A stretch of DNA of 64,000 bases from Galaxea fascicularis (GCA_948470475.1 OX419336.1:22507945-22571944), one strand, 5' to 3'. Positions 45,674 to 57,099 are shown, numbered from the stretch's first letter. The notes: generated from the letters alone by a model not told the origin. Numbers and translations are program-made.

Positions 45674-46690
45674 ATGGATGTAAAGACATTACTTCAAAAC
45701 CTTCACGAAGAGCTGTGTTGTCCAGTGTGTAAAAACACTTTCACTAATCCAAAACAACTACCCTGCTTACACAGTTTTTGCCTTCATTGTTTGAACGAGC
45801 TGCAGCGAACAAGCGGGACACATGGAAAGATCATTTGTCCTGAATGTCGAAGGGATTTTAGAATCCGTGGGAGTGGAAAACCTAAAGAGTTGCCGACTAA
45901 CTTTCGATTAAACAGTTTACTGGATGTGTATCAAATATTTAGCAGTGATGGAACCTATCTAAGGTGTTTTGGCAGACCGGGTTGTCAAGAAGGGGAATTT
46001 GACGAGCCTCGTGGGATAGCTTTCCTTGATAATGAAAACATAGCAGTGGCAGACAGCTACAATGATCGGGTGCAAATTTTCAGTGGGCAGGGAGAATATC
46101 TTACTCAGTTTGGTGGTGAGGGAAATCTTGATCACCAGCTTCAATCTCCTTTTGGCTTATCTGTAAGTGGTGACGGTAACATTATTGTAGCCGATACAGG
46201 TAACAAGCTAATCAAAATCTTCTCTCCTTGTGGCCATTTCTTAAGCAAATTCGGCGGAGAAGACTCTTTAATCGAACCCGTTCACTGTATTCAGAATAAA
46301 AATTACCTTATAGTATCAGACAAGGGTGATCATTGTGTTAAAGTGTTTAATAAAGAGGGGAAATATATTAAAATTGGACATTTGGGGAGAAGGGACGGAG
46401 AATTCGTTCTTCCGCATTGCTTGTCAATTGACAAAACAGAAAATTTGATGGTATGTGATTATTTTGCTGACAGGGTAGTGGTTTTCGATATTAGCGGAAA
46501 TTATATAGCAAAGTTTGGTGAAAACGGTAGTGAGATCGGAGAGTTAAATGGACCAGTTTCCGTCGCAGTTCTTGCTGATGGTAGGGTTGTTGTGTCTGAC
46601 ATGTGTAACAACCGTATTCAGATAGCCATTAGCCATCATGTTGTAATTAAATTTTACCAGCAACGTGCTTGTATTATCAAAATATTTTAG
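45674..46690 (+). CDS. RING finger-NHL repeat protein (TRIM-NHL-like, lacking B-box and coiled coil), 338 aa
   Basis: Probable E3 ubiquitin ligase. From the ATG at 45674 ([19 protein letters not shown]) a C3HC4 RING uses Cys16, Cys19, Cys31, His33, Cys36, Cys39, Cys55 and Cys58. After a short linker ([13 protein letters not shown]) the sequence goes straight into NHL beta-propeller repeats, about five, each ending like [30 protein letters not shown] or [14 protein letters not shown]. The usual TRIM B-boxes, coiled coil and filamin domain are absent. One uninterrupted exon. The upstream in-frame TTG at 45650 is not a credible start. The last propeller blade looks incomplete. Candidate relatives are TRIM2/3/71-like proteins and NHL-1; orthology is not assigned. 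Confidence 0.85.
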   Translation: MDVKTLLQNLHEELCCPVCKNTFTNPKQLPCLHSFCLHCLNELQRTSGTHGKIICPECRRDFRIRGSGKPKELPTNFRLNSLLDVYQIFSSDGTYLRCFGRPGCQEGEFDEPRGIAFLDNENIAVADSYNDRVQIFSGQGEYLTQFGGEGNLDHQLQSPFGLSVSGDGNIIVADTGNKLIKIFSPCGHFLSKFGGEDSLIEPVHCIQNKNYLIVSDKGDHCVKVFNKEGKYIKIGHLGRRDGEFVLPHCLSIDKTENLMVCDYFADRVVVFDISGNYIAKFGENGSEIGELNGPVSVAVLADGRVVVSDMCNNRIQIAISHHVVIKFYQQRACIIKIF

Positions 46691-47869
46691 ACGTTTTGCC
46701 GAATGAAACGGCTCTGTTAGATGTTCGATAATTTTTAGTCTTCCTATCCTGCATACCTTGATGTCCAACGAAGTTTGTAATTAAGTTTTTCACTTTAAAT
46801 AGAGTAGATTTTGTTGAAAGGACGGAATTGCTAGTCTATGTAACAACTTAATGTTACGTGAGAATAAGTGCCTAAGACGAGGGGCAAGAAAGAAAGTTAG
46901 GTATTAATATTTACTAATTTCGCTATGACATGAAGCAATGTAGTCTAGACGTGTAGTCATATTTTTCGTTTCCTTAGGTTTTATAGATTTACACTTTTAC
47001 TTTGTTATTCAGTAAATATAGAGCTGGCAGTAAATTGTAATGTTGCCCCATCTTTGTTGAGAGAAAACCTTTTTCGTGATTTACAGTGTTTGTTGTATAT
47101 TTGGGCGATTGTTCAAATTTCATTTAAGCCTCAAACTCAGTATTAATTAAGTTAAAACAAGGAAATGGAAATGTTAGCCTTGTCGTTATTCGCTTAGTTT
47201 ACGCGCATGTGGCCCGCTGCTCACTATGCTTTAGCCTGCGAGCCAGCAGTCCCGCAAATTTGACAATATCAAATTATTATCTACAGGAGAAGCTACAAAA
47301 AAACGAATGAATTCTGATAATTACTTTGTTAACATTCAATTGATGAGAAGCCAGACAAACCGAGTGAACAAAGAACAAGTAAAACGTATCCGAAGCATGC
47401 GGAGAATCCTTTAGTTACCTTTCAAGCTCGAATTTGTTTCACTTTCTCTGTGTTTCTGAAGGATGGCATTTTGCTGATGATGTACTTTAAAATCATTAAA
47501 TGTTTTGTTTTACTTGTTGAAATCAAAATATATTTTACTTTTACTGGAATGCACGTCAAAGGTGCTGCTTCTTAGAGATTCTATTTTGTCTGGGAGACGT
47601 TAATCCCGGTTTGCATCTCCTTCGCATAACATTGCAACATCAAAGTTTGTCAGGTTTGATTTATCGACTTCTTTGGTCACTCTTGTGATTTCCTCCACCG
47701 TAGATGACTTGTTGCAAAGAATAAATAAGCAAAAATAGCAGTAAAAAGCCAAGACTCAAGTGTGTGGTCGACCATTTTAGATCTCGCCCCAGTCCCTTCG
47801 CGGAAAATGATCGTTTGATGCCGACATTTTCCCTTTGTCGTCGTGTTGCAAAGAAACGAGCATGGTAAC
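46691..47869. other. Intergenic stretch without recognised genes
   Basis: A/T-rich sequence after the RING-NHL stop. An AATAAA near 47723 could serve that gene, but the distance (1 kb) makes this uncertain. I see no other feature. Confidence 0.4.
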
Positions 47870-48003
47870 CCCCCGTTTTTATTGGTGTTATTTACTCGTA
47901 ATAGCTACGCGAAAACAAATTTTAAGAAGAAAAGTTGGGTCGTAAAACTCTGCATTTGTAGCCAGGGAGAAGTATGAATGAGATTATGAGATAGCGGTCC
48001 AAT

Positions 48004-48178
48004 TGCTGGTTTGCATGTGACGTCACGGCGGCCATGTTGGTGCCCAAAAACAAAGGAATGGTGGCCATGTTGGTGCACAAGGCTAACCCTTTGGGAGTTG
48101 AACTCTATTTTTATGCAAATACTTTCTTTTGTTTCATTAAATCAATATGGCCGTTGGTCACATGACTGAAAACCAAGA
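48004..48178. mobile_element. Insertion in copy 2 containing GTGACGTCACGGCGGCCATG
   Basis: Absent from copy 1, where the flanks AGCGGTCCAATT and TTCCTTACATTATTTGC are contiguous. The interior repeats GGCGGCCATGTTGGTG/GGTGGCCATGTTGGTG; a CATGTGACGTCA word at the left and GGTCACATGACTG at the right are roughly inverted. Likely a short DNA transposon derivative. Confidence 0.55.
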
Positions 48179-48359
48179 ATTTCCTTACATTATTTGCAAC
48201 ATCGGGCAATTTGAAATAAATTTACTGAAAGATTATAGCCCAGAAAGACGAATAGGCCCTAGGTTTCAGTAATATTCATAGTTTTTGCTCTGTAACAGCA
48301 ATTTTTTCCGGTTGATCAAGTTTCGAACATTTATTGGGCAACTCGGCAAAAAACACTTA

Positions 48360-48365
48360 GGCCCG

Positions 48366-48404
<39 letters not shown>

Positions 48405-48742
48405 TGAATTAAGTCCGGCTAGAGAGCGGCGTCTGAATCAATTCGGTGCGGCAGTTTTGATTCGGTGCGGCAACGTTGTGAAGTTCGACAAGGTCTGCCG
48501 CATTATTTGACACTGTAGCGGCAACTGATTCATACGGCGCTCTTCTCATGTGTCGAACCAAATGCATTAATTATGACAATGTATAAATGTATAATGCCCT
48601 CTCCGTATATAAAATACATATTAGGTTCGACCCACGGTACGCCGTCTGAATCAGCTGTCGCGCCAATGTCGCTCCAAAGTCGAAACTAATTCAATTAGGT
48701 TCGGCGACACATGAGTGGAGCGGCGTCTGAACCGAGCCTCAG
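48360..48742. mobile_element. MITE with GGCYCGGTTCAGACGCCGCT termini nested in copy 2
   Basis: Terminal inverted repeats of about 45 bp: GGCCCGGTTCAGACGCCGCT at the left and AGCGGCGTCTGAACCGAGCC at the right, followed inward by CACTCATGTG and its complement. Flanks are TTA and TCA, compatible with a diverged 3-bp TWA target duplication as in PIF/Harbinger. The uninterrupted relative at 17.1 kb reads AAGCACTTAGGATAATAGG at this point, giving the empty site. Non-coding. Confidence 0.8.
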
Positions 48743-48986
48743 AATAACGGGCATGCTGCAGGGCGAGAACAAGCACGGTGGCCCCATTTTTCTATTGCAC
48801 TCTTTCAATGCCTATGCATTGAGAACAAGAATTATGCATTGCCTATGCCTATGCATTGAGAACGAGAACAAGCACGGTGGCCCCATTTTTCTATTGCACT
48901 CTTTCAATGCCTATGCATGGTTATCAATTGTGCCAAGTTTGAAAGAAATCTGGGTAGAAGAGCCTTTTCAAAGGAATTACCTTAAG

Positions 48987-51900
48987 TCATGTGACCACGG
49001 TTCCCCTATAGAGCACGTGACCAGTTTGTGAATCAACCAAAGCTGGCCACAAGTGATACTTGATAACAACAGACTTCATATTGGAGGTCACAAAACGTTC
49101 ATAACGTTTTTCTAAGAACTCCGTGCCCCCGTACTCGATGCTCATTGGTGGAACCTGAACTGCCAGCATCCAAGACAAACGCACGCATTCATCCACGTAT
49201 TCTGTTAACTTGATGCAGTTTTGTAGCTCGGGAAAATCGTATAGGGCACTCCACAGTTGCTTCCTCACATCCTGAGGAGTAAGAAATGATGAATCAGTGC
49301 GTAAACGACCGTTCAATTCTTAAGGGAATTACTTAATTTCCTTGCTTACCAACTGGCAAGACCAAGAAGACGCAACATTTAGGAATCAGGTGAAACATAA
49401 AACTGTCGATCTGTGCTGTTTCTGCTGTTTTGAGATGTAACGTTACTTTGAGAGGCTGTTAAGTTCGGCGAGGGATATTACTCTCGGGATGTCCCGAAGC
49501 AAGAACGCAGTTTCCTGTACTGGGATAATGAATGCGCGATAGTCACAATTGGTTTTATTGGTTGATAGAGTGGCGCGAGTGTTCTTAGTCAATCACTGAC
49601 CGAAGTAAGCAAACGCGAATAACTTTCAACATTTAGTTGAAAACCACTCCAATAGGCTATTAGATTGTCTTTAAGTAAGTATTCCAAAACCTACCCGATT
49701 GACACTGTCGAGTTTCAATCGTGCGCCTGTCACTCTAAAGTACTCAGTAATCTTGTCTTGCATATATTGCGCATGCTCCTCTCTCTCGTCATCCGGGATA
49801 TCTAACACTCTCTTAAGCCTGCGCTGTTTTTCTGACAGTGCATGTTGTACAGTACGATATGCCACCTGTGGATTGATACAGAAAACAAATATAAAAGGGA
49901 AAATCGATGTACCGTCCATAACTTCTGTTTTGCAAATAACATGGCAGACAAACATGCTCTGTCCAAATACGTTTTTTAACTTGCATGTCAAAGAGCAGTC
50001 ATGTATCTTTTGATGAGGATGTTCTTTCGTCAGGTTTGCTAGAGTCTCACCAAGACCCATAGGTAGCCATTAACCTTGCAATGCTGTTGTGTAGAGCTGA
50101 GCGAATAAAATAAATTTTAACCAAAAGGAAAGGGCTTAACCCAAAAAACAGACATCTGTATGTTGTAATGGAATCCAGGTTTCTCTATCTTCTAAGAAAA
50201 GATTCCTTAAGTAAGTTTGGCCCGCGAAAGGAAATGCATAACATTTGAAGCCGACTTTCGAAAAATCCCGTTATCTTGACCTTGGGTAGAGAAAAATCAA
50301 AATATTAGGAACGAAAGATGAGACGTAAATAGTGGAATAGCACTACCTTTCAGTATAGGCAATTTTTGCCTTTTTTACCATTATTTGACGGAGGGGGGAG
50401 GAACAGAATAGGGAGGAGGGAAAAATGGCCCCAAAAAAGTTGGGAGGGGGGGGGAAATAGGGGGAAAAAGTAGGGAGGAGGGAGAAAAAGAAACGTAACC
50501 GTTTAGGGAGGAGGGAGAAATTGGCTCAAAAAGTAGGGAGAAGGAAGATTTACCCCCCGGTTCCCCCCCTCCCCTTTGACAGTGAGGCGTGCGTGACAGT
50601 AAAGTGGAATGTACTCACCACTAAAACTGAAAAGAGGATTTTGTTTTTGATGTCTCCGCTGTCGTCCATTTTTGCCAAAGATTCTACCTCGTCAAGCTCG
50701 TCGATAGCATCCAGCCTCGTTTGTGTGTACAGGTTATCATAGCGCTCAACCAGAGCAGAAGGCCGGCATTCACCCATGGATAGGTCCTCAAATTTCCCGC
50801 CTTTTTTGAGCTGTCTGTTTGCCTGGTCTTGTAACCTAAACAATTTGGTTAAGAGAAAATTATTTCTCTCAGTCCATGAAGCAAGTAGCGTTGGGTATTC
50901 TGTTCACCAAACGCGCTATTAACTATATGGCCAAGCCATAATAGGTACAAGAGCTCACAACCTGAATGACAACTGCGTAGACGCACACAGAAACTGCTTT
51001 GCGTATAAATGCTTGCTAAGCGAGCTAAAAGAAGCGTGATGCAGGGTTGTTATTGCTGTCATTCAACTTATTCAACCGTCCTTACCCACGTAGGGCAGGA
51101 GTTTGTTCGGAAAGTATTAGTAATAGTGTCCCTTGTTTCATGTTTTTCGATTTATCCAACGTTTGGCCACAGTGTTCAGACGTCGGCAATCCCACGCGAA
51201 AAGTAACTCAACAATATATATAGTTTTCAGTGCGCCATTTCAGTGATCTTTAGTTTTCTTTTAATGTTGCAGTTCTCTCTGCCTCTTGACGTCATCCCTT
51301 GCACGTTGCACTGCATAAATTATACAAATCCCTGAATCTTACCTCTCCGCCAGAGCTTTTTCTCTATCTCTCAACTGCTGAACCATCTCCTTTGCTGCTT
51401 GTAGCTCCTTCTGTTTTTCCTGTAGTTGTTTTTGGAGGTTGAACTTTTCATCTGTCTGTTGCTGTGTACCCTTTGTCCTGCTGACCCTTGGACTCGGGTT
51501 CCTGCCTTGTGTTGATTCGACTTTCAGCTCGTGGTCAGTATCACTAGAGCTATTGCCTGTACTAAGAGCTGAAAATTCTGCAAAAAAATCAAACATGGCC
51601 GTTACCCATTTCGAGATGTCAGCAAGCTCAGCAGTGCTAGTGTGTCCTGCGCGCTAAAACGGAAAATGTTCTTGTTTTTCAGTTTAAAATAGAAAAATAA
51701 GCTTCTATACTCAAAATATCGCGCTTGAAGCCAAACAAGAGTAAATAGCTTATTCTCTTCCCTCGTTCAACACTTAACCAGGAATGTCCCGTCTCTTAAG
51801 AGTCTGAGTTCGTTGAGATGATACCCTCCTGACAACATTTTTGGGAAGGACAAATCCAGATTTTGACGGCAGAATGGAGGGATCGCTTAACCAGGGTGTT

Positions 51901-54900
51901 AGATTCTGGGGGTGACAAGGTATGCTCAGGCATACACGTCTCCCCGGCAACACCGCCCTTGAATCAGATAGAGTATGACTTCGTTGTAATTCATTAAAGC
52001 TTTTTTAAGGGTGAGGTAAAGAGGCCACCTCGAAACTTGTTTAACAAAGGACAGCGTTACCTGTTTCATCATCCAGTTGCGTGACAGTATCAAACACATC
52101 TGATCCCTCCTCACTGACGTCGCCATACTCTAAGCCACTGGCCACTGTGTGAGTGATGGTGGGCACCTTTTGCTTCTCATCACCCTTCATTGATTCTTCA
52201 AGTAGTTGCAGAACCAGACGGTGGCCGTGATGAAATCTTTCGAGCAGTGGCAACACTTTTTCGTCTCGTGAGATGTTGAACTCGTTTCCAAGTTGATGCA
52301 GAAGTTGAAGGACCTTGATCAAGATGGAAAGTTTTTTAGGTAATTTCCTTTTATGAGTAGCAGAAAGTGAAGTGCTCTTTCCTCAGTTCATTGTAAGTGC
52401 GTTTGTTGTATTTTATGTACTGTGTCATAAAAAGGTAGATTTCATGTCAGATTAAGAGAGTATCCCAAGCTGATAATTTTCAATACGTTTTTCCATGAGA
52501 GACAAATTCCATAATTTGCGCCACAGATATTTCTCGAACAAGGTGATTTGAATTCATTTCGAAGTAATTCATTTTCATTCGTCTGATAAGGCTTTGTGTC
52601 CGCCAGGCCTGGGATTAAAGTGGTGGCCTTTTTTCTCACCATTTTGCTGGTTCAACAATTCAAGTAAAACGTTTACTAAACAATGCATGGTAGGTGAATA
52701 AGGTATTTTGGTTATGAATTTATTGCTTTCAATGAAATATTTGGGCCAGCATTTAACAATGTTGGCTTAATGTCCGGTGACGTTTCGCCGCACGTTCAAT
52801 ATTCAAGTTGTATTGCTAAAATTTGAGTTGATGCTTAGAAAATGATTACTGAGCTCAATTAGAAGCACATATCCGCTCCTGTCAATATAAAGAGGATGGT
52901 CAGACGCGAATTCAGACCGGTTTCCAGCTTTTTACGGAGATGGACCAAAGTATAAAAGGCGTCCCATCTACGAAATAAACTCTTTTTTTTTTTAATAAGA
53001 ACCTTTTTTATAAGAACGTTGAGGCTGAGATTAACCCAAATTTTAAGAACATGTTTAGAACATAACCCAGGCTAAGAGTTAGTTAAAAACATCTTTATTT
53101 TGCTCATTTAGTTTTTTTTTTTTCATCGCAAAATCTGGTGACCTTATGTCTCGTTGTGAACCTCAATGTTAATTGCTTTTTGTAAAGATAAATTGACCAG
53201 CCGTCGGTTGACGAGATATCATGTGTATACCTTGTAACTTAAGAACACCTTAAGAACGTTTTAAGGCTCAAATCGAGAAAAAAAATAAGAACATCGAGCC
53301 TCAGATACAAAATTAGACGTTCTTATGAAAAAAAGAATTTAAGTGTGTAAGGAGCGTGTTGCGAGGTAATTCAAGACATTTTCAAAGCTACTTAACTATA
53401 ATGTCCTTCAGTTAATGCCTCCAAAAGGACTGGTTTCGCTAGAAAAAGAATCGTTTCATAAACATTACCCATGCGGTCAGAACCTCACCCCTCCAACTAA
53501 AGAAATTCCAGCTCTAGTTCAGAAATCATGGAAAGTTTGTACTGAATCTGACGAGACTTGGTCAGAAATGAAAGACAACGAGCCTCTGCACCAACTATGA
53601 ACCAACGCAAACAGTTAATTTTCGAAGTAGTAAATAGGCTGCGAGGGAAAAAAATAAATCCAGATCAGTAATAAATAAGAGTATAAAACACCGCGCATGA
53701 AATTATGTTGTGCTCTCTTTTCAGGACTACTGTGTTCAACTACTAATAACTATCTGCTACGACTGTTCAGATTCTTCAGCTGTAAATTTTAAAGTGGTAC
53801 AAATGTTTAGGGAATGGAAAAAAAGGTCGTAGAATTTTCGAAATATTCAGTTGCTGGAATTATCTCATACTACAACCATGTCGTTGATAAATAATTAATT
53901 TTCTAATCCTCGCGAAAGTTTTAGATGACCCCTCCTCGAAGAGTGTTTCCTTTCTTCAATAAAATTAAACAAATTTTTGAGGAAAATGATTCACTCCACT
54001 CAAGACAGTTTTCTCAAATGGGCAGTTGAACCTGTCACGTTCTCAATACGCATCAAAAGCAACCCGTTTCAAACGTCGTGCTACTGCCGTGTTGAGCTCA
54101 ATTGATCGAATTAATAAATTCGACGGTAGCACGACGTTTGAAACAAAGTCGCGCTACACGACAGTAGCGCGACTTGATTTCAAACATCGTGCTACTGCCG
54201 TGTCGAACTCAATTCACCGGTTTGTTGTGGTTTGACGCATGTTTACAGCAACAGCTTTTAATTCGAGTGAATTAAATTCGACGTCTGAAACCAAGTCGTG
54301 CTGCAGTCGTGCTGCAGTCGAACCAGCTAAGCACAGCAGTTACACGACGTTTTAAACGGGCCTAACTAACAAAAACCAAACAAAAACAAAGCAAAACCAC
54401 GGAAAACAACGCCACTGACAACTACATCAACAAGGTGAAAAGGATTTTACCTCTTTATCGTTGTTTATTCGTGTTTCTAGCTTGTCTATCAAGCCAGATA
54501 TCAGGAGTTTCTCTCTTGAACTTATCTGCACTGCGCTCAGCAACGACTCGTTAAATAAGAGCCTTTCCTCGATAGCTTTCGCCGACAGTTTCCTCATATA
54601 CTGAGTGCTGTTATCACTGCTTTGCCCAGAAATAGCCGAAGATAATTCGGCGCTTTTAATTGGCAAGTTTAACAGCACATCGGCCAGTCTCTGCAATGCG
54701 GATTTGTAGTGGTTTATTGCCCGTTCTATCTCGCTCTTTAAAGCCTCGTGCGTCTTCATGTGATACGTCACAGATGATCTTGTAATCGTTTCATGTAAGG
54801 CGTGCTCCGAAAATCCTCTCAGAGCCTTTGAAAACTGCTCCGCTTTCTGAACAAGACGTTCATGAAGCGTGTCGTCCATCTGAGTGCACACTTTAAAGAT

Positions 54901-55419
54901 TTTCTTAATGTGCTCCCTCGAACTTGCGCTAGCGAAAGTTTGGCTGTTGTATTTGAGAACGCCAACGAAATATCGAACCAAGTGATAAACAAAATCGTCA
55001 CTGCTGCATCCATGGTCGGGAAGTCGTCCATGCCTGTCGTAAAATATCTTTGAATAGAACGCAGCTAACGCAGCTAAACTGTTTGGCATATCAACATAAA
55101 GGCTCTCAATCGATAACTTTTCTAAAATTAGGACTAGAACATCACCAGGAACTTGATTAACTATTTGAATGAGTTCTTGGTATTCTTTCCTCTCAATTCG
55201 TAAGTTTATCTTCCCAATAACTTTTAGAACCAGTATCTTACCGTCTTGTAAGGACTCTTGCTTGGATTTTGAAGCCGTAGTGTCAAAACTTCTTCTTTCG
55301 CGACTAGTTTTCCTTGGCGGTTGTAAGGAGTCGGTCATGACCTTATCTGGAAAGGAATTGAACCGACTTTGCCGAGAGGCAGAACTGGTGGGTGACAAAT
55401 TAGCTCGACTCTTTGACAT
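48987..55419 (-). CDS. SPATA18: Mitochondria-eating protein homologue (Mieap/SPATA18-like), 6 exons, 709 aa
   Basis: Mieap promotes removal or repair of damaged mitochondria in vertebrates. Exons on the minus strand: 55419-54451, 52313-52061, 51577-51343, 50835-50619, 49865-49695, 49271-48987. Phases agree and total 710 codons. Residues 1-323 form a Ser/Arg-rich start and a helical region (IERKEYQELIQIVNQVPGDV). Residues about 440-486 are a coiled coil (EKQKELQAAKEMVQQLRDRE). From about 515 the Mieap C-terminal domain follows, recognised by ERYDNLYTQTRLDAIDELDE and by KYHLWPALVDSQTGHVLY near the end. The start is the first true ATG in frame (MSKSRANLS); the frame runs further up only from a TTG. 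The protein is longer than I recall for human SPATA18 (538 aa) at its N-terminus and ends soon after the VVT that closes the conserved domain. Confidence 0.85.
50392..50580. repeat. G-rich imperfect tandem repeat in a Mieap intron
   Basis: AGGGAGGAGGGA units recur at least four times with GGGAGGGGGGGGG and AGGGGGAAAAAG interspersed, ending in CCCCCCGGTTCCCCCCCTCC. It has several runs of three or more G, so it could form G-quadruplexes on the plus strand, which is the non-template strand's complement for this minus-strand gene. Confidence 0.7.
52980..53340. repeat. Repeat element with TAAGAAC motifs
   Basis: TAAGAACGTTGAGGCTGAG near the left end resembles AAGAACATCGAGCCTCAG near the right end; TTAAGAAC/ATAAGAAC words occur at least six times. 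Likely a decayed transposon in a Mieap intron. No coding capacity. Confidence 0.45.
54057..54366. mobile_element. MITE with CCCGTTTNAAACGTCGTG termini
   Basis: Left end AACCCGTTTCAAACGTCGTG, right end ACGACGTTTTAAACGGGCCT; the GTGCTACTGCCGTG word and its complement recur internally (GGTAGCACGACGTTTGAAAC). Several overlapping inverted repeats make it highly foldable. It lies in the first mapped Mieap intron. Confidence 0.7.
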
Positions 55420-55439
55420 TCTGTTTTCTGTAATGCCAA

Positions 55440-55682
55440 TTAGCGAATCCAAAATCCACTAAACGATCCATTAGCTTCTTTAAGTGGTTTTCCACAATAC
55501 AGTTTCATTTCCATGCCATTAGGATCGTAAGCTTTCCTCAGTGTGAGAAAGGTGCGTATTCTGTAACGCTCTTGATCGACAGATAAGCTCTCGTAATGCT
55601 CTTCACATACGCCTAAAACAACACGCAGACTTTCTGTGAATGTCCAGAAAAATGCGGCAATCCATTCGCTAATGATCTTGAG
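55440..55682 (-). other. Unassigned minus-strand open frame just upstream of the Mieap start
   Basis: After a possible acceptor (CATCAACTTCAG at 55683), 80 codons stay open with protein-like composition: IISEWIAAFFWTFTESLRVV, LSVDQERYRIRTFLTLRK, AYDPNGMEMKLYCGKPLKEA. It stops 21 bp before the Mieap ATG in a different frame and has no early ATG. It might be a missed upstream exon, the end of another gene, or 5'UTR. I do not recognise the sequence. Confidence 0.3.
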
Positions 55683-55699
55683 CTGAAGTTGATGTGACC

Positions 55700-56690
55700 G
55701 AAATGTAAATTTCTATAAAGCTTATTCTTTCACATTGTTTTGCCGCCATGGTGATTAATTAAAAGTGTTTGTCTGTATGCCTCTGTTGACTCAAGCTAAG
55801 CCGTATATTTTATAGGCTCATTTTGCATTCCTTCATTAAAAAGGTAAAATATAACCAGTTTGAATTTAAAGGTATCCTCCCAATAATTTCACTCTTACTC
55901 CAGCTTTCAATAAAAACCACATTGGAGTAGATTTGTTTTTGCGTTATTGTTCAAATATTCGCCGCCCTCTGGAGTTACTTTTGAAACTTTTCAGTGTATA
56001 GTTTCCTGGTACGATAATAAACAAGAGTTGACATAACGACTTGAAGAGCCAAATTTTGGGGCAAATTTAACCTTCCAAGTTGGTTAGAATTTCTGCTGTG
56101 GCCGTTTCACAACTTCAGGAAGAAAATGCCTTGGCAAAAAGTTTGGAGTTTGTAGTAGTACAAATTTATGGTAAGACTCAGCCCAAAAACGTATTTGATG
56201 CTATAGTTAATGACCATTAATTCTCGGTGGCATTTTTGTTTTAGCTTGGAAACAGTTTTCTCGTCACAAGATCAGTATTGCAGCTTATTCCTGTTTTTAT
56301 CCATAAAATACTGTTAAGTTTACTAGCCAGTGCAAACAATCAGTTGACAAAACTGAAAGCACCGTTCAAGAAAACATTTTCATTATTTTCGATTACACAT
56401 TTCAATTCTTACTGGTAATAAGTGTTTTCGTATAAATGTTGCTGCTGTTGCCCTTTTTCTTATTATGTTAAGTTTCTTGGCTTTAAAATTTCGAAGTGTC
56501 TCTGTATCCGGCCTGGAAATACCCTGGGTGCCAGAGGTTTTTTTTTTTTTTCGTTTGGAGGAAGGGAGCCGCAGCCACGAGGCGTAAAGCACTGAGAGGA
56601 CAAGAACAACCTCTGGTTGCACGAATTTTTGTGCTGTGCTGTCGCCTGGGAAACCACGCTTTTTCTAAGCCAATCAGAATTGTTGTTTCA
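55700..56690. other. Intergenic stretch without recognised features
   Basis: No convincing exon, repeat or RNA gene seen. A 13-T run lies at about 56530. Confidence 0.4.
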
Positions 56691-56696
56691 TTTATC

Positions 56697-56880
56697 GGGG
56701 AGCAGGGATGGCACAGTGGTGAGAGCACTCGCCTCCCACCAATGTGGCTCGGGTTCGATTCCTGGCCTTGGCCATATGTGGGTTAAGTTTGTTGTTGGCT
56801 CCCTTCTCTGCTCCGAGAGGTTTTTCTCCGGGTACTCCGGTTTTCTCCTCTTCCCAACCAACCTCCTTATCTCCAATTCG
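56697..56880 (+). mobile_element. tRNA-derived SINE (third family)
   Basis: The A box is TGGCACAGTGGTGAGAG and the B box GGTTCGATTCCTGG, about 35 bp apart. The body includes CTCCGAGAGGTTTTTCTCCG and ends near CTCCTTATCTCCAATTCG. No functional tRNA fold is expected because the arms do not pair. Confidence 0.7.
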
Positions 56881-57030
56881 ATCAGGGATGCACGGACATT
56901 TGAACGAGTTCTCTTGAGCTCTTCTATTTTGGTTTTCAATTTTCAGGAACGGGCCTCTGGATCCAGGATAAATGGCGAACGAATTGTAAAATCTCCGGTG
57001 TCCGCAGTCTGAAATTTCCCCAATTTTTAA

Positions 57031-57099
57031 GGTTAGGATTAGGGTAAGGGTTCGAAGTAGGGTTAGGATTAGGGTTAGGTGTTGGGTTAGGGTTAGGCA
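57031..57099 (+). repeat. Interstitial telomere-like repeat (degenerate TTAGGG)
   Basis: Eight to ten TTAGGG-like units (GGTTAGGATTAGGGTAAGGG, GGGTTAGGTGTTGGGTTAGG) in about 69 bp. TTAGGG is the usual metazoan telomere unit, so this may be a telomere-repair scar, a subtelomeric fragment or a transposon tail. Confidence 0.75.

Larger units (their letters stand above)
47870..48985. mobile_element. TTAA-bounded element, copy 2 (carries two insertions, abuts the Mieap stop codon)
   Basis: Its right end, GGAATTACCTTAA, terminates at 48985. It is the reverse-orientation relative of 16562-17608: AGATAGCGGTCCAATT, CAGAAAGACGAATAGGCCCTA, TCAGTAATATTCATAGTTTT and GCACAATTGATAA-type blocks are shared in order. 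Two stretches absent from copy 1 are insertions (48004-48178 and 48360-48742). A 58-bp segment starting GAGAACAAGCACGGTGGCC is also duplicated inside it (48769 and 48862). The left boundary is where similarity fades. Confidence 0.7.

Noticed and set aside
55420..55452. Upstream start of the Mieap homologue at 55452
   Set aside because: The codon there is TTG and an in-frame TAG lies just before it; the first ATG is at 55419.
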